NCBI GenBank assembly: GCA_021399435.1
Contig: JAJTUP010000010.1
Location: forward strand, 1 to 64,000
Origin: Diaporthe sp. PMI_573
Taxonomy: Eukaryota > Ascomycota > Sordariomycetes > Diaporthales > Diaporthaceae
Direction: 5' to 3'
Length of the DNA: 64,000 bases
Positions 23,201 to 35,508 of this stretch are shown here, one piece after another. Position 1 is the first letter of the stretch. Every line of letters begins with the position of its first letter. A program made the translations under genes and the position numbers. The notes below the pieces were generated by a model. It was not told the DNA's origin. It ran no database searches and worked only from the letters and a program-made list of their open reading frames with translations.

Positions 23201-26200
23201 GTAGCGGTTGAAACTAACCAACCCACGTTGTGGGCTACCACCTGGTCGAAATCCTTCAGGACAATATCTGTTCCCGAAAAGCCGTTTTCCCTCAGAGTCT
23301 CATCCCACCTGTCAACCGCTATGGATGGGGATAACACGCGGCCTTCTTCCACGCCTGCCCACCAACCAGGCAACAGGCCAAAGACAAATCCCAATATCCA
23401 CCCGGAGGCTTTAAGGGGTTCTTGCATGACCAACTTGCCGCCTGGCTTCAGAGCACGGCGCACGTTACGCAGAGTCTTGGCTAGATCACATGTAGCATGA
23501 AGGACGTTATCGGCCACAACCAAGTCGTACTCGCCCTCTTTGAAACCCTGCGACTCCAGGTCTCGCTCAATATCAAGAGCGCTGAAAGTCATCTGTGACT
23601 TATAACCAGAGAACTCTTCGGCTGTCTTTTCCGTGAAAGCAAGCGAGATGTCAGTGAAATCGTAACGCGCAAGGCGTAGAGAACCCGACCCGAACTTGCG
23701 ATTGGACTCCGAACGAAGCGCGGAGACGAGGCTGCGGGTTGCTGATCCTGTACCACTGCCAATTTCCAGGATCTTGAGACCTGGGATCTGGTGCGCCAGT
23801 AGGTCAATATACGAGGCGGCCTGCTTCGCACATCTGTATTCGGACAGCTCTCGATAATAGTCTTCGAGCAGGCCTGAGTGCACTAGACTCTCCAGAGGGT
23901 CGACCTCCTTCTTGAACAAGGCAACAAGGTTTTCTGCGACCTCCGAAAAGATCTTTCCAACAGGACTGTCGTTTTTGAGGCGCGCTGCCAGCTCGTGGAA
24001 CTCCTTCATGCGCGCATGATGTGGGACGGACTCAGTTCTACTCTGCCCGCCCCGCCGACGATTTGTGAGGTGATACTGAACCCAATGCCAATATTGTTGT
24101 TGCCATTGTGTCCGAGTACTGATTTGAGAAGAACTAAGCGAATCGGTAAGTCGCTCCAGAGCCATCTCGACCAGTAGCTCCAGATCGGTGAAGAATTCCG
24201 TTTGGTCGTGAGAAGGAGGGTGCAAGGCTTCAAGAACTGAACAGATCTCCGAAGTGCTCAGAACTTGGAGAGCCACCTTGGTGTCGACGTTCATATACCA
24301 CTGCTTTGGATTCGGAAGGGAGAGCCAGTTGGGTGTGTGGGTGACGCTTGTAAGTTCGAGGCCATCGTACCAAAGTCTCAACATCTTTGGGTCATCTGCG
24401 GCGAGAGCTCCACCACTGCACTCAAACCCACGACTAGTAATATTGGTGATGCTTGTGTATGCAGTGACACTCTCGCGCCCTGGCCGCCATTGCAAGCCCT
24501 CGTTTGAGATCCATATACAGCGTATACGAGAGGGAACGTTGGTGGCCATCGGAGCCGTCCCTCCAGCGGAGAAGGCCGTGAAGCAGAGATGAAGAATCGC
24601 GTCCAGAGAAGTAGGGTGGAAGACGTGATCCTCCACAGAATCGCTGAATAAATCGACATTGGCACTGGCCTTCCTTCCTTGTTTGTTGCAACGCTGATTT
24701 TGAGCCAACTGGAAGTGTTGCCCGTACTGATAACCACACTCCCGTAGGAATAGGTACATTTTGAGTGTCGGTACTGAGTCCCTGCAATCGGTGAATAGGT
24801 CGGAAAGTTTCCTCGCGATTTGTTCTCTGTGCGTTCGGAGTTTTTGGGTGGCCCAGTCATCCGGAGAGTGAGACACCTCGACAGAAATGAAACCATGGCA
24901 GTTCACCATCGAGTCCTCCCCCTTGTGCGTCAGGACAGAAAACTCAAAATTCAGAAGATCTTTTTGAGATCTGTCAATTTGGCGCAGAGAAGTCTGTACC
25001 TCCGTGATCTCACTTGAGGGGCTCAGGTCAATTGCGGTCTCAAATTGAACGTCACGGAGTGTATAGCTTTCAACGACGCAGCCGTGCTCCTGCGTTGCAA
25101 CTTGCCTGGACGCCTCCACTGCCATGGCCAGCATTCCTGTACCAGGATATATAGTTGAGCCGTTGACAACGTGATGTTCTGCCCATGGGATTTCTGCAAG
25201 GCGCATAAAATGTCTCCAGCGGGCATGGGACGGATTCCAGTCCCTTGCCCGCACACCGAGAAGCTCAGATGGCAGCTGGCTGCGGAGCCGGTAGTTACGA
25301 CTGAACCGGCTCTCGTGCCAGTATTTCTGGGATCTGTCGAAGGGATACTCGGGTACATCAACAAGCAATGCCTGGGATGAGGTATCCTCTTCGGGATCGT
25401 TGGCACGTCTCAGGTGTACCGGGAAGCCTAGGCTGAACAATTCGCCAAGAACTTGGAGCATAGAATCGACAGCCGGCTTGCCTCTTGTCAAAATAGTAGA
25501 ATATCCCACAGGTGTCTCTCGCGGGCTGAATCGAAGAATCTCTCGGATAGGGCCCTTGAGGGTCGAGTGCGGTCCAATCTCTAACAAGTGATCCACCACC
25601 AGCACCTTGAGATGACTTCTGTCTATTTTCTTCACAAGCCCAGTGTGAGATTGAACGCACATGGCGAGCAGAGCTCGGGAGAATTGAACAGGCTTAACTG
25701 TACTGTCGGCCCAATGCCAGGGATCTAGAATCCGAGCAGCATGAATTTGTCGTCCAAGGACGCTGGATACCATGGGCGGGCGGATTATGCCGTCCTGGCT
25801 ACAGGGACTGGAAAGCGAGCCGATCAGCGACACGTATTCATCCGAAATGGCCTGCATCTGTGGTGAGTGATACGCCAGTGGCACCCGAAGTCTTCGCGCA
25901 AAGACTTTACGCTCTTCGAGCTGTGACTTGAGGTTTTCGACGAGATGCGCCTCTCCGGAGACAGTCACATTACTGGGACTGTTTATGCACGCAATTGAGA
26001 TACCAAAATCCTCAGCCTCGCGTGATAGTGACGAGATTGCTTCCCTGGCACGGTCTTCGGAAAGTCCCACGGACATCATGGCTCCTTCTAAACCTTTGTC
26101 GCTCTGGGAATGGGCTAGCTCGGCTGAGAGGCGGCCCCTGAAGTACGCAAGTCTCCAGGCTGAGTGGCTGTCGAGATAACCACCAGCATATCTGTGATTT

Positions 26201-28830
26201 TAAATTAGTTCTCACAAAAATGATACATAAGGGCAAGCAAGCACATATAGTCCATATAAATATCATGTTGTCAGAAATGGGAAGCACTCACGCGGCTGCA
26301 ATCTCTCCTGAAGAGTGCCCAACCACTGCGGAAGGCTGGATCCCAAATTGCTTTAGTAGATTCACAACAGCAATTTGTAAGATCGTGATCAGTGGCTGGC
26401 CGAAGTCTGGTTTGTCAATATTAGATTCAGACTCCGTCCTGCAGAGCTCCTCTTGAGGAGAAATGTTAGCATGCATGAAACGTCTCGCTTGCACGAGCAA
26501 CCGTGATACGCAGGGCAACTTACCTATGGCTGACCATGGACACCCAAGACTGTGGAGATAGTCACCGGCTGCGAGGATTTCCTTTCTATATGTGGAATAT
26601 CCCAGCAGCTCCTGGCCCATTGCATACCACTGGCCGCCCTGCCCACTGAAGACAAAGCCTAGGCGAGGGACGCGAGAAGAGGCCCGTAGTGGTGCGGATA
26701 TGTGAGTCTGCAAGTCCGCAAGCTCTGAGGGCGAACGCAAAACGGCGAAAGACCTCCAGGGAAGCAGGCTTCGATGACTGTCCAATGTCGAACTGAGGCT
26801 CGCCATGAAACCCTCCGGATCTTGCAGAGCCATTGTGCCATGGTCCTGGTGGTCGATCCAGTCACGGTATGCTTGGGTTATTCGGTCCAACCCGGGCTTA
26901 TCGGCTGCTGACCAGACCAGAAGCTTTGGAATTGTCTCTCCGTTCCTGGACTCTACCAATTCTCTTTCGACACCGTCAGACTTCTGCAAGGAAGCTAATG
27001 TCGGCGGACGTGGGACGGTGCAGTGTCTGCCTGGTAAGGAACGTAATTTCAGGTAGTTGTACGCGTCATCAATTACGATGTGAGTGTTGGAACCACCGAA
27101 ACCAAATGAATTAACCGAGGCACGTCTGAGGCCCACGTTGGGCCATGGGTGATTCTCTTGTGGGAACTGATTTATGTCAATAGCGTCCGTTCAAGGGTGG
27201 TAGGAAGTAGCAGACTCACCTTAAGTCTCAAGAAATCAACGTCTATCCTCGGGTTGAGCTTCTCAAAATTGCAATTCGATGGAATGATGCCCTTCTCCAG
27301 TACCATTACTGTTTTCAGGACTCCCGCCAAGCCACTCGCACCCTCAAGATGACCGATGTTTGACTTCACCGCCCCGCTGTTCATATCAGCGTCAGTAGAT
27401 ACGATAAACATCTGAATATTTTCAGTACTCACACGTATATGGGATCTTGGTCTGAGCAATGCTCGCGAAAAGAGAGCCCAATTGCTTTGGCTTCGCGAGG
27501 GTCCCCAATCTTGGTGCCAGTCCCATGTGCTTCGAAGAACCTAGTAGGGGCCTTCGAAAGTCCCGCCTCGGTATACGTCTTCGAAATCAATTCTTGTTGC
27601 GCTTCCCGACTAGGCTGCGTGATTCCTTGCGTTTTCCCGTCTTCGTTAGAACGCACCGATCGTATCACCGCTCGGATAGTGTCGCCGTCCCGGACAGCAT
27701 CAGCGACTCTCTTCAGGACCATCACGGCAATGCCCTCTCCGCGTGCATAGCCGTTAGCCCTGTGATCAAAGGAGAAGCAGCGACTATCCGCAGAGAGAAA
27801 TTTGCTAGTATTTAGCCAAACGTAACTCTCTGGGGATCTTGCGAGTGTGCAACCCGTGGCCAGTGCCTTGATATGGTGTTAGTGAGCCATCATTCACTTA
27901 GAAAACCCGGAGATCGTGCGTACCATGTCGCAGCAGCCATTGATAAGAGCCTGGCAAGCCACGTCGATGGCGGTAGCTGCGCTCGAGCATGCCGTATCAA
28001 CGGTCATACTGGGTCCTCGAAGGTTGAAGAACCAGCTGAGGCGGTTGGACAGCATGCTGAGGCCAAATCCCTGGCTTGCATACAAAGGGGGACACTCAGG
28101 GTCTCGCACATGCTGCAACATGTAGTCGAATGCAAACGTCCCAGTATAGACACCTGTTGAGGTACCGGACACGCTCTCCATGGTCATTCCGGCTTCATCG
28201 AATATGGTTAATTAGTCCTCACAAAGACACAAAGAAAAATCGGGTGGACGACGATGGATCAATATCATACCATTTTCTAAAGCCCGGTACGAAGTCTCTA
28301 GAAGCCAACGTTGCATTGGGTCCATGGATGTAGCTTCTGCGGGAGAAATGGAAAAGAATTCGGCGTCGAAGAGACCTAGATCTTCGCTGATGAAGTGACC
28401 ACCTCTGTTGGACAGCTGGATTCATGTAAGCTACAATCCGTCCGCCAGAGCAAACAAGTGTATGAGGAACCTTGGAGCTGGTTATCAGTATGGCACTTAC
28501 GGTATTCAATTTGGGTTTACTCCGCTCGCCTTCGTAGAAGCCGTCCGGGTTCAGATAGTCGGCAGGAAAATAAGTCATAGCACACCGCTTTTGCAGCATC
28601 ATCTCCCAAAAGGCCTTTGAAGATGTAGCATCCTGGGGGAATTTCAGGGAGAAGCCACAAATAGCAATATCACGGGAAACATCGCCATCAACTTGGGAAT
28701 GTGTGTCATGTAAACCGGTACAAGAGGCATGTTCGTCAGACTCATCCATGTCCCAGTCCACTCCATTAATTTGCGCTGTGTTCTCATCCATCTTGTGTTT
28801 GTCTTCTCCACCTGTTACTTTCTTGCGCAT
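20213..28830 (-). CDS. Highly reducing polyketide synthase (KS-AT-DH-CMeT-ER-KR-ACP)
   Basis: Ten exons: complement(20213-21088, 21148-21468, 21544-26191, 26292-26451, 26524-27166, 27220-27376, 27433-27866, 27924-28192, 28271-28415, 28501-28830). The junctions keep one frame over 7,983 nt, giving 2,660 residues. The KS (from about 54) has Cys in DTACSS at 227, His in HGTGT at 362 and His in NIGH at 402. The AT Ser lies in GHSSG at about 706. In DH, HHVVNG supplies His 1053, and HPTSLDA supplies Asp 1243. The CMeT SAM motif LEIGSGTG is at 1521. The ER-like region (about 1950-2260) has NGSSATG where AAGGVG is usual, so it is probably inactive. KR has GGLGGIG and Ser 2411/Tyr 2424. The ACP Ser in GIDSL is at 2616. 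There is no thioesterase domain. Start choice: ATG 28830; ATG 28791 is an in-frame alternative. It makes a C-methylated, partly reduced chain whose structure cannot be predicted. Confidence 0.95.
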
Positions 28831-29782
28831 GAGGACAGGTGTTAGGGCGTCAGCGTGGGTAATTTGGTTAGAATGGCTAGGATGGCTGGAGAATACAGCA
28901 AACGGCTACTTTGTGCAGATCACCGCCCCGGATCGAAGGAAAGTGCTTTACCCGTACTCGTGAGGGCAGCTGGTCGACCGCGATACTTTTGCATCGAGGG
29001 AAGAGATTTACGAGATTAGCAAGGGTGAGATGTGGCCTCCACTTCGTCTGTCTAGACTGGTAATTCTGAACGGGAGGGACAGTAGACATAGACATTGGAT
29101 GTGGATGCTGAGAAGCGGCCTCGAATATCATTACTTGAAGAATGTCTGCAGCTGGAGTGCCAGTGAATGCCCGTATCAAGGTCCTCTGATACACAGCGCT
29201 GTTGTTGTACGCCGTTGCTGATGGTTGCCACCAACATGATTCCTGGTGGACAGGTCTGGCTGTGCCTCAATTCAACTTGGAGGCTAGACCAACTTTGGCG
29301 GCGATTGAACAAATGACGGAAGCAAGTCGGTGTGCCGTCAAGGCTGCATGCGATTTCCGCGTCTATGGTCCTTTTGTTTTATGTGGTACACAGTTTTAGT
29401 TCTTTTGTTTTATGTGGTACACAGTATGAAGTGTTTGATTTATATGGTACACAGTTTTAGTTCTTTTGTTTTATGTTGCACACAGTATGCAGTGTTTGAT
29501 TTATGTGTTACACAGTTTTGGTCCTTTTGTTTTATGTTGCACACAGTATGCAGTGGTGGTGGCCTGAGCACGCTACAGGATGACGACCGGGGTGTGGGAT
29601 CGGCTCCCCCAACGGTGTAACCGTGGGTAGTGGGTAGTAATACAGCCAAGGAGACCCATGGGTACTTAATGCATTTCTGGAGCTTGTGAATTTCCACCGG
29701 TGTGCCTTGCAAGTACACCGCATAATCTTAGACGATATTGCCCAGACGCCCAAATCAGTGCGACAAGAACATCATTACCATC
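28831..29782. promoter_or_regulatory. Divergent promoter region between the PKS and CMD-like genes
   Basis: The 952-base gap separates two divergently transcribed genes and must hold both promoters. No convincing TATA box or pathway-specific operator could be chosen by eye. GGTCGACC near 28,974 is a perfect 8-bp palindrome. The central part carries the tandem repeat listed separately. Sharing one upstream region would allow co-regulation of the two genes; this is inferred from layout only. Confidence 0.5.
29368..29553 (+). repeat. Minisatellite of alternating 32- and 29-bp units
   Basis: Six imperfect units share a core like TTTATGTGGTACACAGT or TTTATGTTGCACACAGT. From the second unit on they alternate between a longer form (GTTCTTTTGTTTTATG..., ending ACACAGTATG) and a shorter form (GTGTTTGATTTAT..., ending ACACAGTTTT), so the higher-order period is about 61 bp. 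The array lies in the promoter gap of the PKS and CMD-like genes. It has no sustained coding potential. Confidence 0.85.
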
Positions 29783-30417
29783 ATGGCGGCTCCGAGTCGA
29801 TTTCCTACCACCGAGACACCGGTCTCGGATGCCAAGAAAACGATGGAGGCTGCCCTGCTGGCCATGCACAACGGTCCACCCCCCTTCCAATGGGTGGAAA
29901 ACGACGGGGAATCATTGCTCGGGTGTTACGCGCCGCTCAGGTAGGTCTGTCTCCCCCCTCTCAATCAGGTTGTCGTTGACTTGAACCTATTCCTCGCAGC
30001 TATACACCCAAATTCGTCGAGCAATTCTTCACGCTGGCCAAGACTATTTACGACGATTCCATGGTCAAACCACGGAACAGAGAATTGGCAATCCTGGGTC
30101 TCACATCTGTTATGAACGTGCCATATATTGTGTACTGCCACAAGGGCGCTGCAGCCAAAGTCGGCGTGACAGATGAGCAATACCAGGAGGGTATGGCTGG
30201 GAAAGAACCACATGGCTTGACGAACGAGGAGGCCATGGCATACCGGCTAGGGAGAATTCTACCTGGGCTGACTGGCCCCCTTGATGATGAGACATGGCAA
30301 GAAGCATCCTCAAAGATGGAGAAGTCTGAGATCGTGGGTGTATTACACACGGTGGCTGGCTATCGCTGGGTTGCCATGTTGGAACAAGTGAATGGACTGT
30401 TCCGAGAACGCGCGTGA
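29783..30417 (+). CDS. Carboxymuconolactone decarboxylase (CMD/AhpD)-like protein
   Basis: Two exons, 29783-29940 and 30000-30417, joined across a 59-nt GTAGGT...GCAG intron, give 191 residues. The protein has the all-helical CMD pattern: FTLAKTIYDDSMVKPRNREL, then an active-site-like helix with VPYIVYCHKGAAAKVGV (CH pair), and a C-terminal helical repeat (EIVGVLHTVAGYRWVAMLEQ). No signal peptide or membrane segment is visible, so it is probably cytosolic. CMD-family members decarboxylate lactone or beta-keto type acids, or act as AhpD-like peroxidase partners; in fungal secondary metabolism the role of such proteins is often unproven. It is divergent from the PKS gene and convergent with the membrane-protein gene, which supports a role in the pathway. 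The substrate is unknown. Confidence 0.82.
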
Positions 30418-30664
30418 ATCATGTCTATTAGTCTGACCCTGATTCATTTTGTCTACGATTTTCAATTTGGGTAGGCCCATCTCCAGGGAAAACATCCTGA
30501 ACTACTCGCGCCCGGTGCCTAAGTGTACAATGATACTGATGTCCGTGTGCTCGCCGTGCTTCCTTTTCCCCCACTTCCACAACGCATATCCATATAGTGT
30601 CCAACTCTTCTGACTGATGAATTTACATACAAAATACAGTTTCCCAGACCAGAGGCAGAAAGCA

Positions 30665-32115
30665 CTATTCTCGCCAGTTGTTTGTAGCATCAGTGACCTT
30701 AACATCATTGTCAACTCGAATAGCGTCAACAGGAACACCATTGCGCTGTCCCAGCCCGATATTTACCTGGTTACTGAAGTGTTCATCAGAGGGTCTGAGT
30801 CTGAGTATTGATCGTTGGCTGTCAACGGAGGGAAGCCTCTGCAGCCCATGTCCTATCTCTGTGTGAGAGGTGGAAGTAAAACGCGTCGACGCCTTTGTCT
30901 GACGATTGTCCGAGCCCTGGTAGCCAACCGCGTTATCTGGGAAGTCTCCGCTGCCTGCCGGCGTTTTAGCATCGCGAGTTCCACGCGTAGAGACAAGAAG
31001 GCTGACGAGACTAGTGATAGGTGTCAAGTAAGTAGTCATGAGATATCGTCCGAGAGGCAACATGGCCGGAAGGCAGACACCCATGAGGGACACCGCCGGC
31101 TCCGCTGTTACCCAGTAGACAACAGGAACTCCTTCATCTACACAAAAGTCAGAACAATGGGAGCGTTTAAGCCGCGTGTTGCTGCAAAGATGTGAGTTGG
31201 GACTCGACGGATGAAGTGGGCTTACAAGTTATGTCTGTATCTAGAGCAACTGTGGACTTGAGCACGGTCACTACACGGCCCAAAGACACAATGACGACAC
31301 TGAGTAGGTTTTAGCGGCCGACGGCATCCCTAGATTGGAGGATTTGATCTTACCAGTAACCAAACACGAAGACAGTGGTAATTCCAATCTTTCGTCCCCA
31401 GCCTGTTTGCAGGCCCCATAATCTCGGCAAGGGAAGAATCAGGATGAAGAGATCGATAACGACACTAGGCACGGCGCTGCCGATGAACAGATCGCTAGTA
31501 GACCCACAGTGACCTGGCAAGGTGGTGTTCCAGTTCTTTGCAATTGGATTGCACATAAACAGAGTTCCGAAGAATATTCCAATAAGCCAAGCTATGTTCA
31601 TACCATGGGCGGCCCAGACGCTTATGTTAAACCACGTTGGGCTCACTCTGGAGGGGAAAATCCGCTTCAGGAAACACAACGCCGATGCTTTGGTGAAGAA
31701 CAGGCCGGCATCGTAAAGGAAATAGATAATGAATTGATTCTTGGCGATACGAAGGAGGTTATCCATGGGCAAGGTCAAAAGGTGCCGGCCAAACCCATAG
31801 TGAAGCACAGCAAGAGAGACCCCTAGTTGAGCAAGGATCCACGGCTAGGCAAATTCGTCAGCAATAATAATGGAATCTGGGGGAATTCTGCGAGGTTCAT
31901 GAGAAACTGCTGACCACAGCCGCAAGGGCCAACCAATCGTCGAGCAAAAAACGGCCTTGGTGTACTGTCTGCGGAAGCGCCATGCCTCGGGATAGGAACC
32001 GAAGCACTATCGAGAGCACACTCATTACAGCCATGACGATGCAGAAGGACCGCAGACCACCACTGCGATCAGCAGAAAGGTAGCCCGGGTCGGACGGCAT
32101 CTCCATAGTCGACAT
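30665..32115 (-). CDS. SAT4/rhodopsin-domain integral membrane protein
   Basis: Four exons: complement(30665-31137, 31226-31299, 31354-31844, about 31915-32115), about 412 residues. Seven hydrophobic segments match the fungal rhodopsin-like (SAT4) domain. Landmarks are SFCIVMAVMSVLSIVLRFLS, the LLDDWLAL motif after helix 1, YGFGRHL, a Cys-containing loop (FMCNPIAKNW then GHCGS), and helix 7 with VYWVTAEPAVSLMGVCLPAM. The C-terminal 100 residues are polar and probably cytosolic. The last three junctions are clear (GTAAGA, GTAAGC donors; CAG/TAG acceptors). The first intron has no good donor: GTG/GTCAGC near 31,914 is the best reading, so the second-helix region is uncertain. Such proteins are common in fungal metabolite clusters, but their function is not established. 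It is probably in the plasma or an internal membrane. Confidence 0.78.
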
Positions 32116-33203
32116 TATTTTCTTCGAGATTCAATAAGGCCGGTGAGCTGCAAAGGCTGGAGACAACGACATGAAAAGGATGAGGTAGTAGCTGTGAAGA
32201 CCAGTTGACGCCAACACGAGCAGTCCATGTCGTAGAAGGTTCAGAGACAGGCAAATCACTTTATCAGAGAGAGGTATTTGGGCCATTCAAGGAGGTCAGC
32301 TCTTTCCGCCAACTTCTGTAGGTTGCATCATGCAATCCTGCTTGCATCATGCACTCCTTCGCGCCATCAGTCTACGCCGTGCTAGTTAGCCAATGGCTAA
32401 CCCTGTCCTGTGAGGCTCCAGGAACCCAGGATGCAGACCAGCTAGAACGCAAGGTCCGAGGGTGTTGAAATTCGTCCCGGACTTCGGCCTCCTGCCTTAG
32501 GGTACGGAGATATCTCCACCCTCGAAGTGTGTGGGGGCGGGATAGAGGGCAAACAGTACTGTGAAACCGTCTTTGCCCTGCAATTATCAATAGAAAGGTG
32601 AGAGCCAATGAGGAATGTAGTAGTGAAATGCATCTCGTGATGCCTTGCTTGCGGCGCAGTCTTCTCCCAAGCACGATGATTGGAAAAGATTCATCACGAT
32701 AAACCAACCGGTGTGTCTGTAGTCTGCTGTCCCACCGAGGCGCGCATGTTCGATATTACTCTCGCATCATTGCCACCCGCGTCTGGACCGTTCCAGGACA
32801 TTGTGTCCAATTATGTCAGGCTAATTAGATGTGATTTATTTGGGGGCTGGATTCGCCAAGCGTATCGACATCCAACGGTTCAGCCCGCTGCGCAACTGCG
32901 GCTCGGCACAGGTTGCGTGCAAGGTAATTAGTCCGTGTTGATTCTGATTCTCACTGGGTACTTACAAGGTTATTGAGACAAAGGCCTGCGCCGCCAACGC
33001 CAAGGGTATCGGGCGATAAACACCAGTCGGGTTTAGCCGAGTGCGACAAGATCGGTCGTACTAGGCACCATCAAGAATGGACTCAGAGGTGCTCTGCTCC
33101 CTTCCGCGAAGCTCGATCCTGTTCGTTCGTCCTTACTAGTAAGGTTCGACGCTCATGAGGGATCCCTTCCTCTCACCAGCCATTCCCTCGCACCAGACCT
33201 GCC
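32116..33203. promoter_or_regulatory. Divergent promoter gap between the SAT4-like and MFS genes
   Basis: About 1.1 kb without a gene. Small open stretches exist on both strands but none has a recognisable domain or suitable splice sites. It should contain the upstream regions of the membrane-protein gene (reverse) and the MFS gene (forward). No operator is evident by eye. Confidence 0.5.
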
Positions 33204-35037
33204 ATGTCTTCCACACCAAGCCCCGAAAAGCCGTCAGAACAAGAGGAGCAAGCCGTGCCCACTGGTATCAGCGGTGATGACAACAAAGCGGAAAGCGCTG
33301 TCCTTGAGGCCCAGCTTGACGGCCACGATAAGTCCGAGCGCACAATCAAGGGTGCCAGGTGGGCTCTCGTCGTTCTCTCTGTTCTCTCGTCGACCTTTCT
33401 GTATGCACTCGATAATACCGTGACGGCCAATGTCCGTCCCAGCATGATCGAGGCGTTTGGAAATCGTGTCGAATGGCTCACATGGCTGTCTGTCTCATAT
33501 CCCATGGGAGAAGTAGGAATGAACCCGTTGTGGTATGTTTGTCTCATGCTCCAGTCAGGGTGAACCTTGCTCATGCTTCCCTAGGGGGAGGCTCTACAAC
33601 TACTTCAACAACAAGACTCTTTATTTAGCCGCTTTCTTCATCTTTGAGGTCGGCTCCGCGTTGATAGGCTCAGCGCAATCTATCGAAGCTGTCATCGTTG
33701 GCCGGGCTATTGCTGGTTGGGGCGGATCTGGTGTTTACGTCGGAACCATGAAGTTAGTAAAACCCTGAGACCGCATTTTCAGTCGGTCAAAATCTCATCC
33801 ACATGTGCCCCTCCCATTCAGTAATCTCTTGCAATGTAAATCTCATACCGAGACTTGTTTTAGCATCCTATCGGCTTTGACCATGGAATCCGAAAGGGCC
33901 AACTATTTGAACTACGTGGGGATGTGCTGGTGCCTGGGCACAATCCTAGGCCCGGTTGTTGGCGGCGCGTTTGCTGACTCCAGTGCTACTTGGAGATGGG
34001 CTTTCTATGTCAACTTGTGTGTCGCTGCAATCGCGGCACCGGCATGCATCTTCCTGGTCCCCTCGTTGCCATCACCCACTCCAGGGACTTTCTGGAGCCG
34101 AGCAAAGCGCGTCGACTACCTCGGCGCTACTCTCTTTTTGGGCGGTACTGTCGCTATCATCATGGTGCTTGGATTTGGTGGAGCACTTTATGACTGGAAA
34201 AGTCACCCGATGATTGGACTATACGTGGCAACTGCCGTGGTCTGGGTTGCATTCTGCGTTCAACAGCGCTGGAGCTTGCTCGCCCTGGAGCGGGTCTTCC
34301 CTGTGCAGTTCGTGGGTGACTGGGAGATGGTAATCTTCTTTTGCTGGGGCTCTCTCGCAATTGCAAATGTGGTTGTAACCATCTACTCCCTGCCCCTCTT
34401 CTTTCAATTCACCTACGGCGACAACGCTCTACGCTCAGCAGTATACACTATTCCCTTTATTATTGCGTGCGTCGTCGCCGGCGGAGCGTCCGGCCCGATA
34501 TTCAACAAGTACCCGGTATACATGCCTTGGTTTGCTGCAGGCGCATCATTGCAGCTCATTGGCAACGGCCTCCTCACGACAATGAGTTACAGTACCTCTC
34601 GCGGGGTCATCTGTGGCTACACCATTCTCCAAGGGGTTGGATGTGGGCCAATTATGCAGCTTGGTTACACTGTGGCCCAGGTCAAAGTCCGTCGCACTCG
34701 TCCAACGGCTCTCCCAGAAGTCACCGCCTTCATGAGCTGTGCGCAAATGGCTGGGCTGGCCCTATCCCTCGGTATCGCCACGACGGTCTTTCTCAATGGC
34801 GCGACGGCGGATATATCTGCTATCCTTCCTGGTGTGCCGAGAGAAATGATTCAAGCGACGATCGACGGAGCCAACACATCACTCGTTCAGGATCTCAGTC
34901 CCGAGATACGAATTCACGTTCTTGAAGCTATTGCAAAGAACGTGGCCAAGGACTTCTACTTGAATATTGCTGGCTCGGCTCTGGGCTTTGTCCTAGCGCT
35001 GTTTATGAAGCGCGAACGGCTACAATTAGATGCTTAG
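33204..35037 (+). CDS. MFS drug/metabolite exporter (DHA2-type)
   Basis: Three exons, 33204-33532, 33585-33752 and 33864-35037, give 556 residues with all junctions in frame (TG|G, AA|C). After a polar, acidic N-terminal tail of about 45 residues, the first helix reads WALVVLSVLSSTFLYALDNT, with the LDNT seen in DHA2 transporters. A motif-A-like loop (GRLYNYFNNK) follows helix 2. Motif C is clear (GTILGPVVGGAFADSSATWR). About 12-14 further hydrophobic segments run to near residue 550. It is an H+-coupled exporter by family and would sit in the plasma membrane or vesicles. Placed between the membrane-protein and hydrolase genes, it is the likely exporter of the cluster product. The substrate is not predictable. 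Confidence 0.9.
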
Positions 35038-35508
35038 AATCAATAGCTGGAATTCTCGTATAAAAGCGCATCACAGTTGAGCTGGGGGAGTTGCGTGATG
35101 AATCATTTGCACGACCGCCCGAGTGCCTTTTGAGAAATCCTCTGCAACATAACGTTCTTCGAGCAGTACTGCTTCACCTTGATTTGTTCGAAGTCGATAA
35201 TTTCAATGAAAAAGTAGTTGATCTAGCATCGGACGTTGGCTTTTTATTGAGGCTTTCACTTCCGCAAATGAATGCAAAGTCCTACCCGAGAAGATTCGGG
35301 CCGTGCTAATATACTACCTAAGTAGGTAGCAATTGCCCGCTGCAGCGGTGCAGCGATTTCGTTATAAAGAGCCCGCCCAACCGCCAACTGCTGGAAAGAA
35401 ACATTTCTCTGTCCCGTCATTTTCACCCTAGACAGGCGATTCACCAATCCTGAATATCCTGAAGGTAATAAATTATACTGAATTTTGTCCGTTCAAAGAC
35501 GAAACACT
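35038..35508 (+). promoter_or_regulatory. Promoter region of the FSH1-type hydrolase gene
   Basis: The gap after the MFS gene contains TTATAAAGAGC near 35,362, a TATA-like element about 145 bases before the ATG at 35,509. A near-palindrome CTACCT-AAGT-AGGTAG lies at 35,315-35,330, about 180 bases before the start. Similar CCTAGGTA/CTAAGTA words recur at 36,701-36,720 and 59,980-60,000, so this may be a general genome feature rather than an operator. Confidence 0.45.

Noticed and set aside
29330..29620. 96-codon forward open stretch
   Set aside because: It is produced by the minisatellite; the repeated translation has no protein-like pattern.
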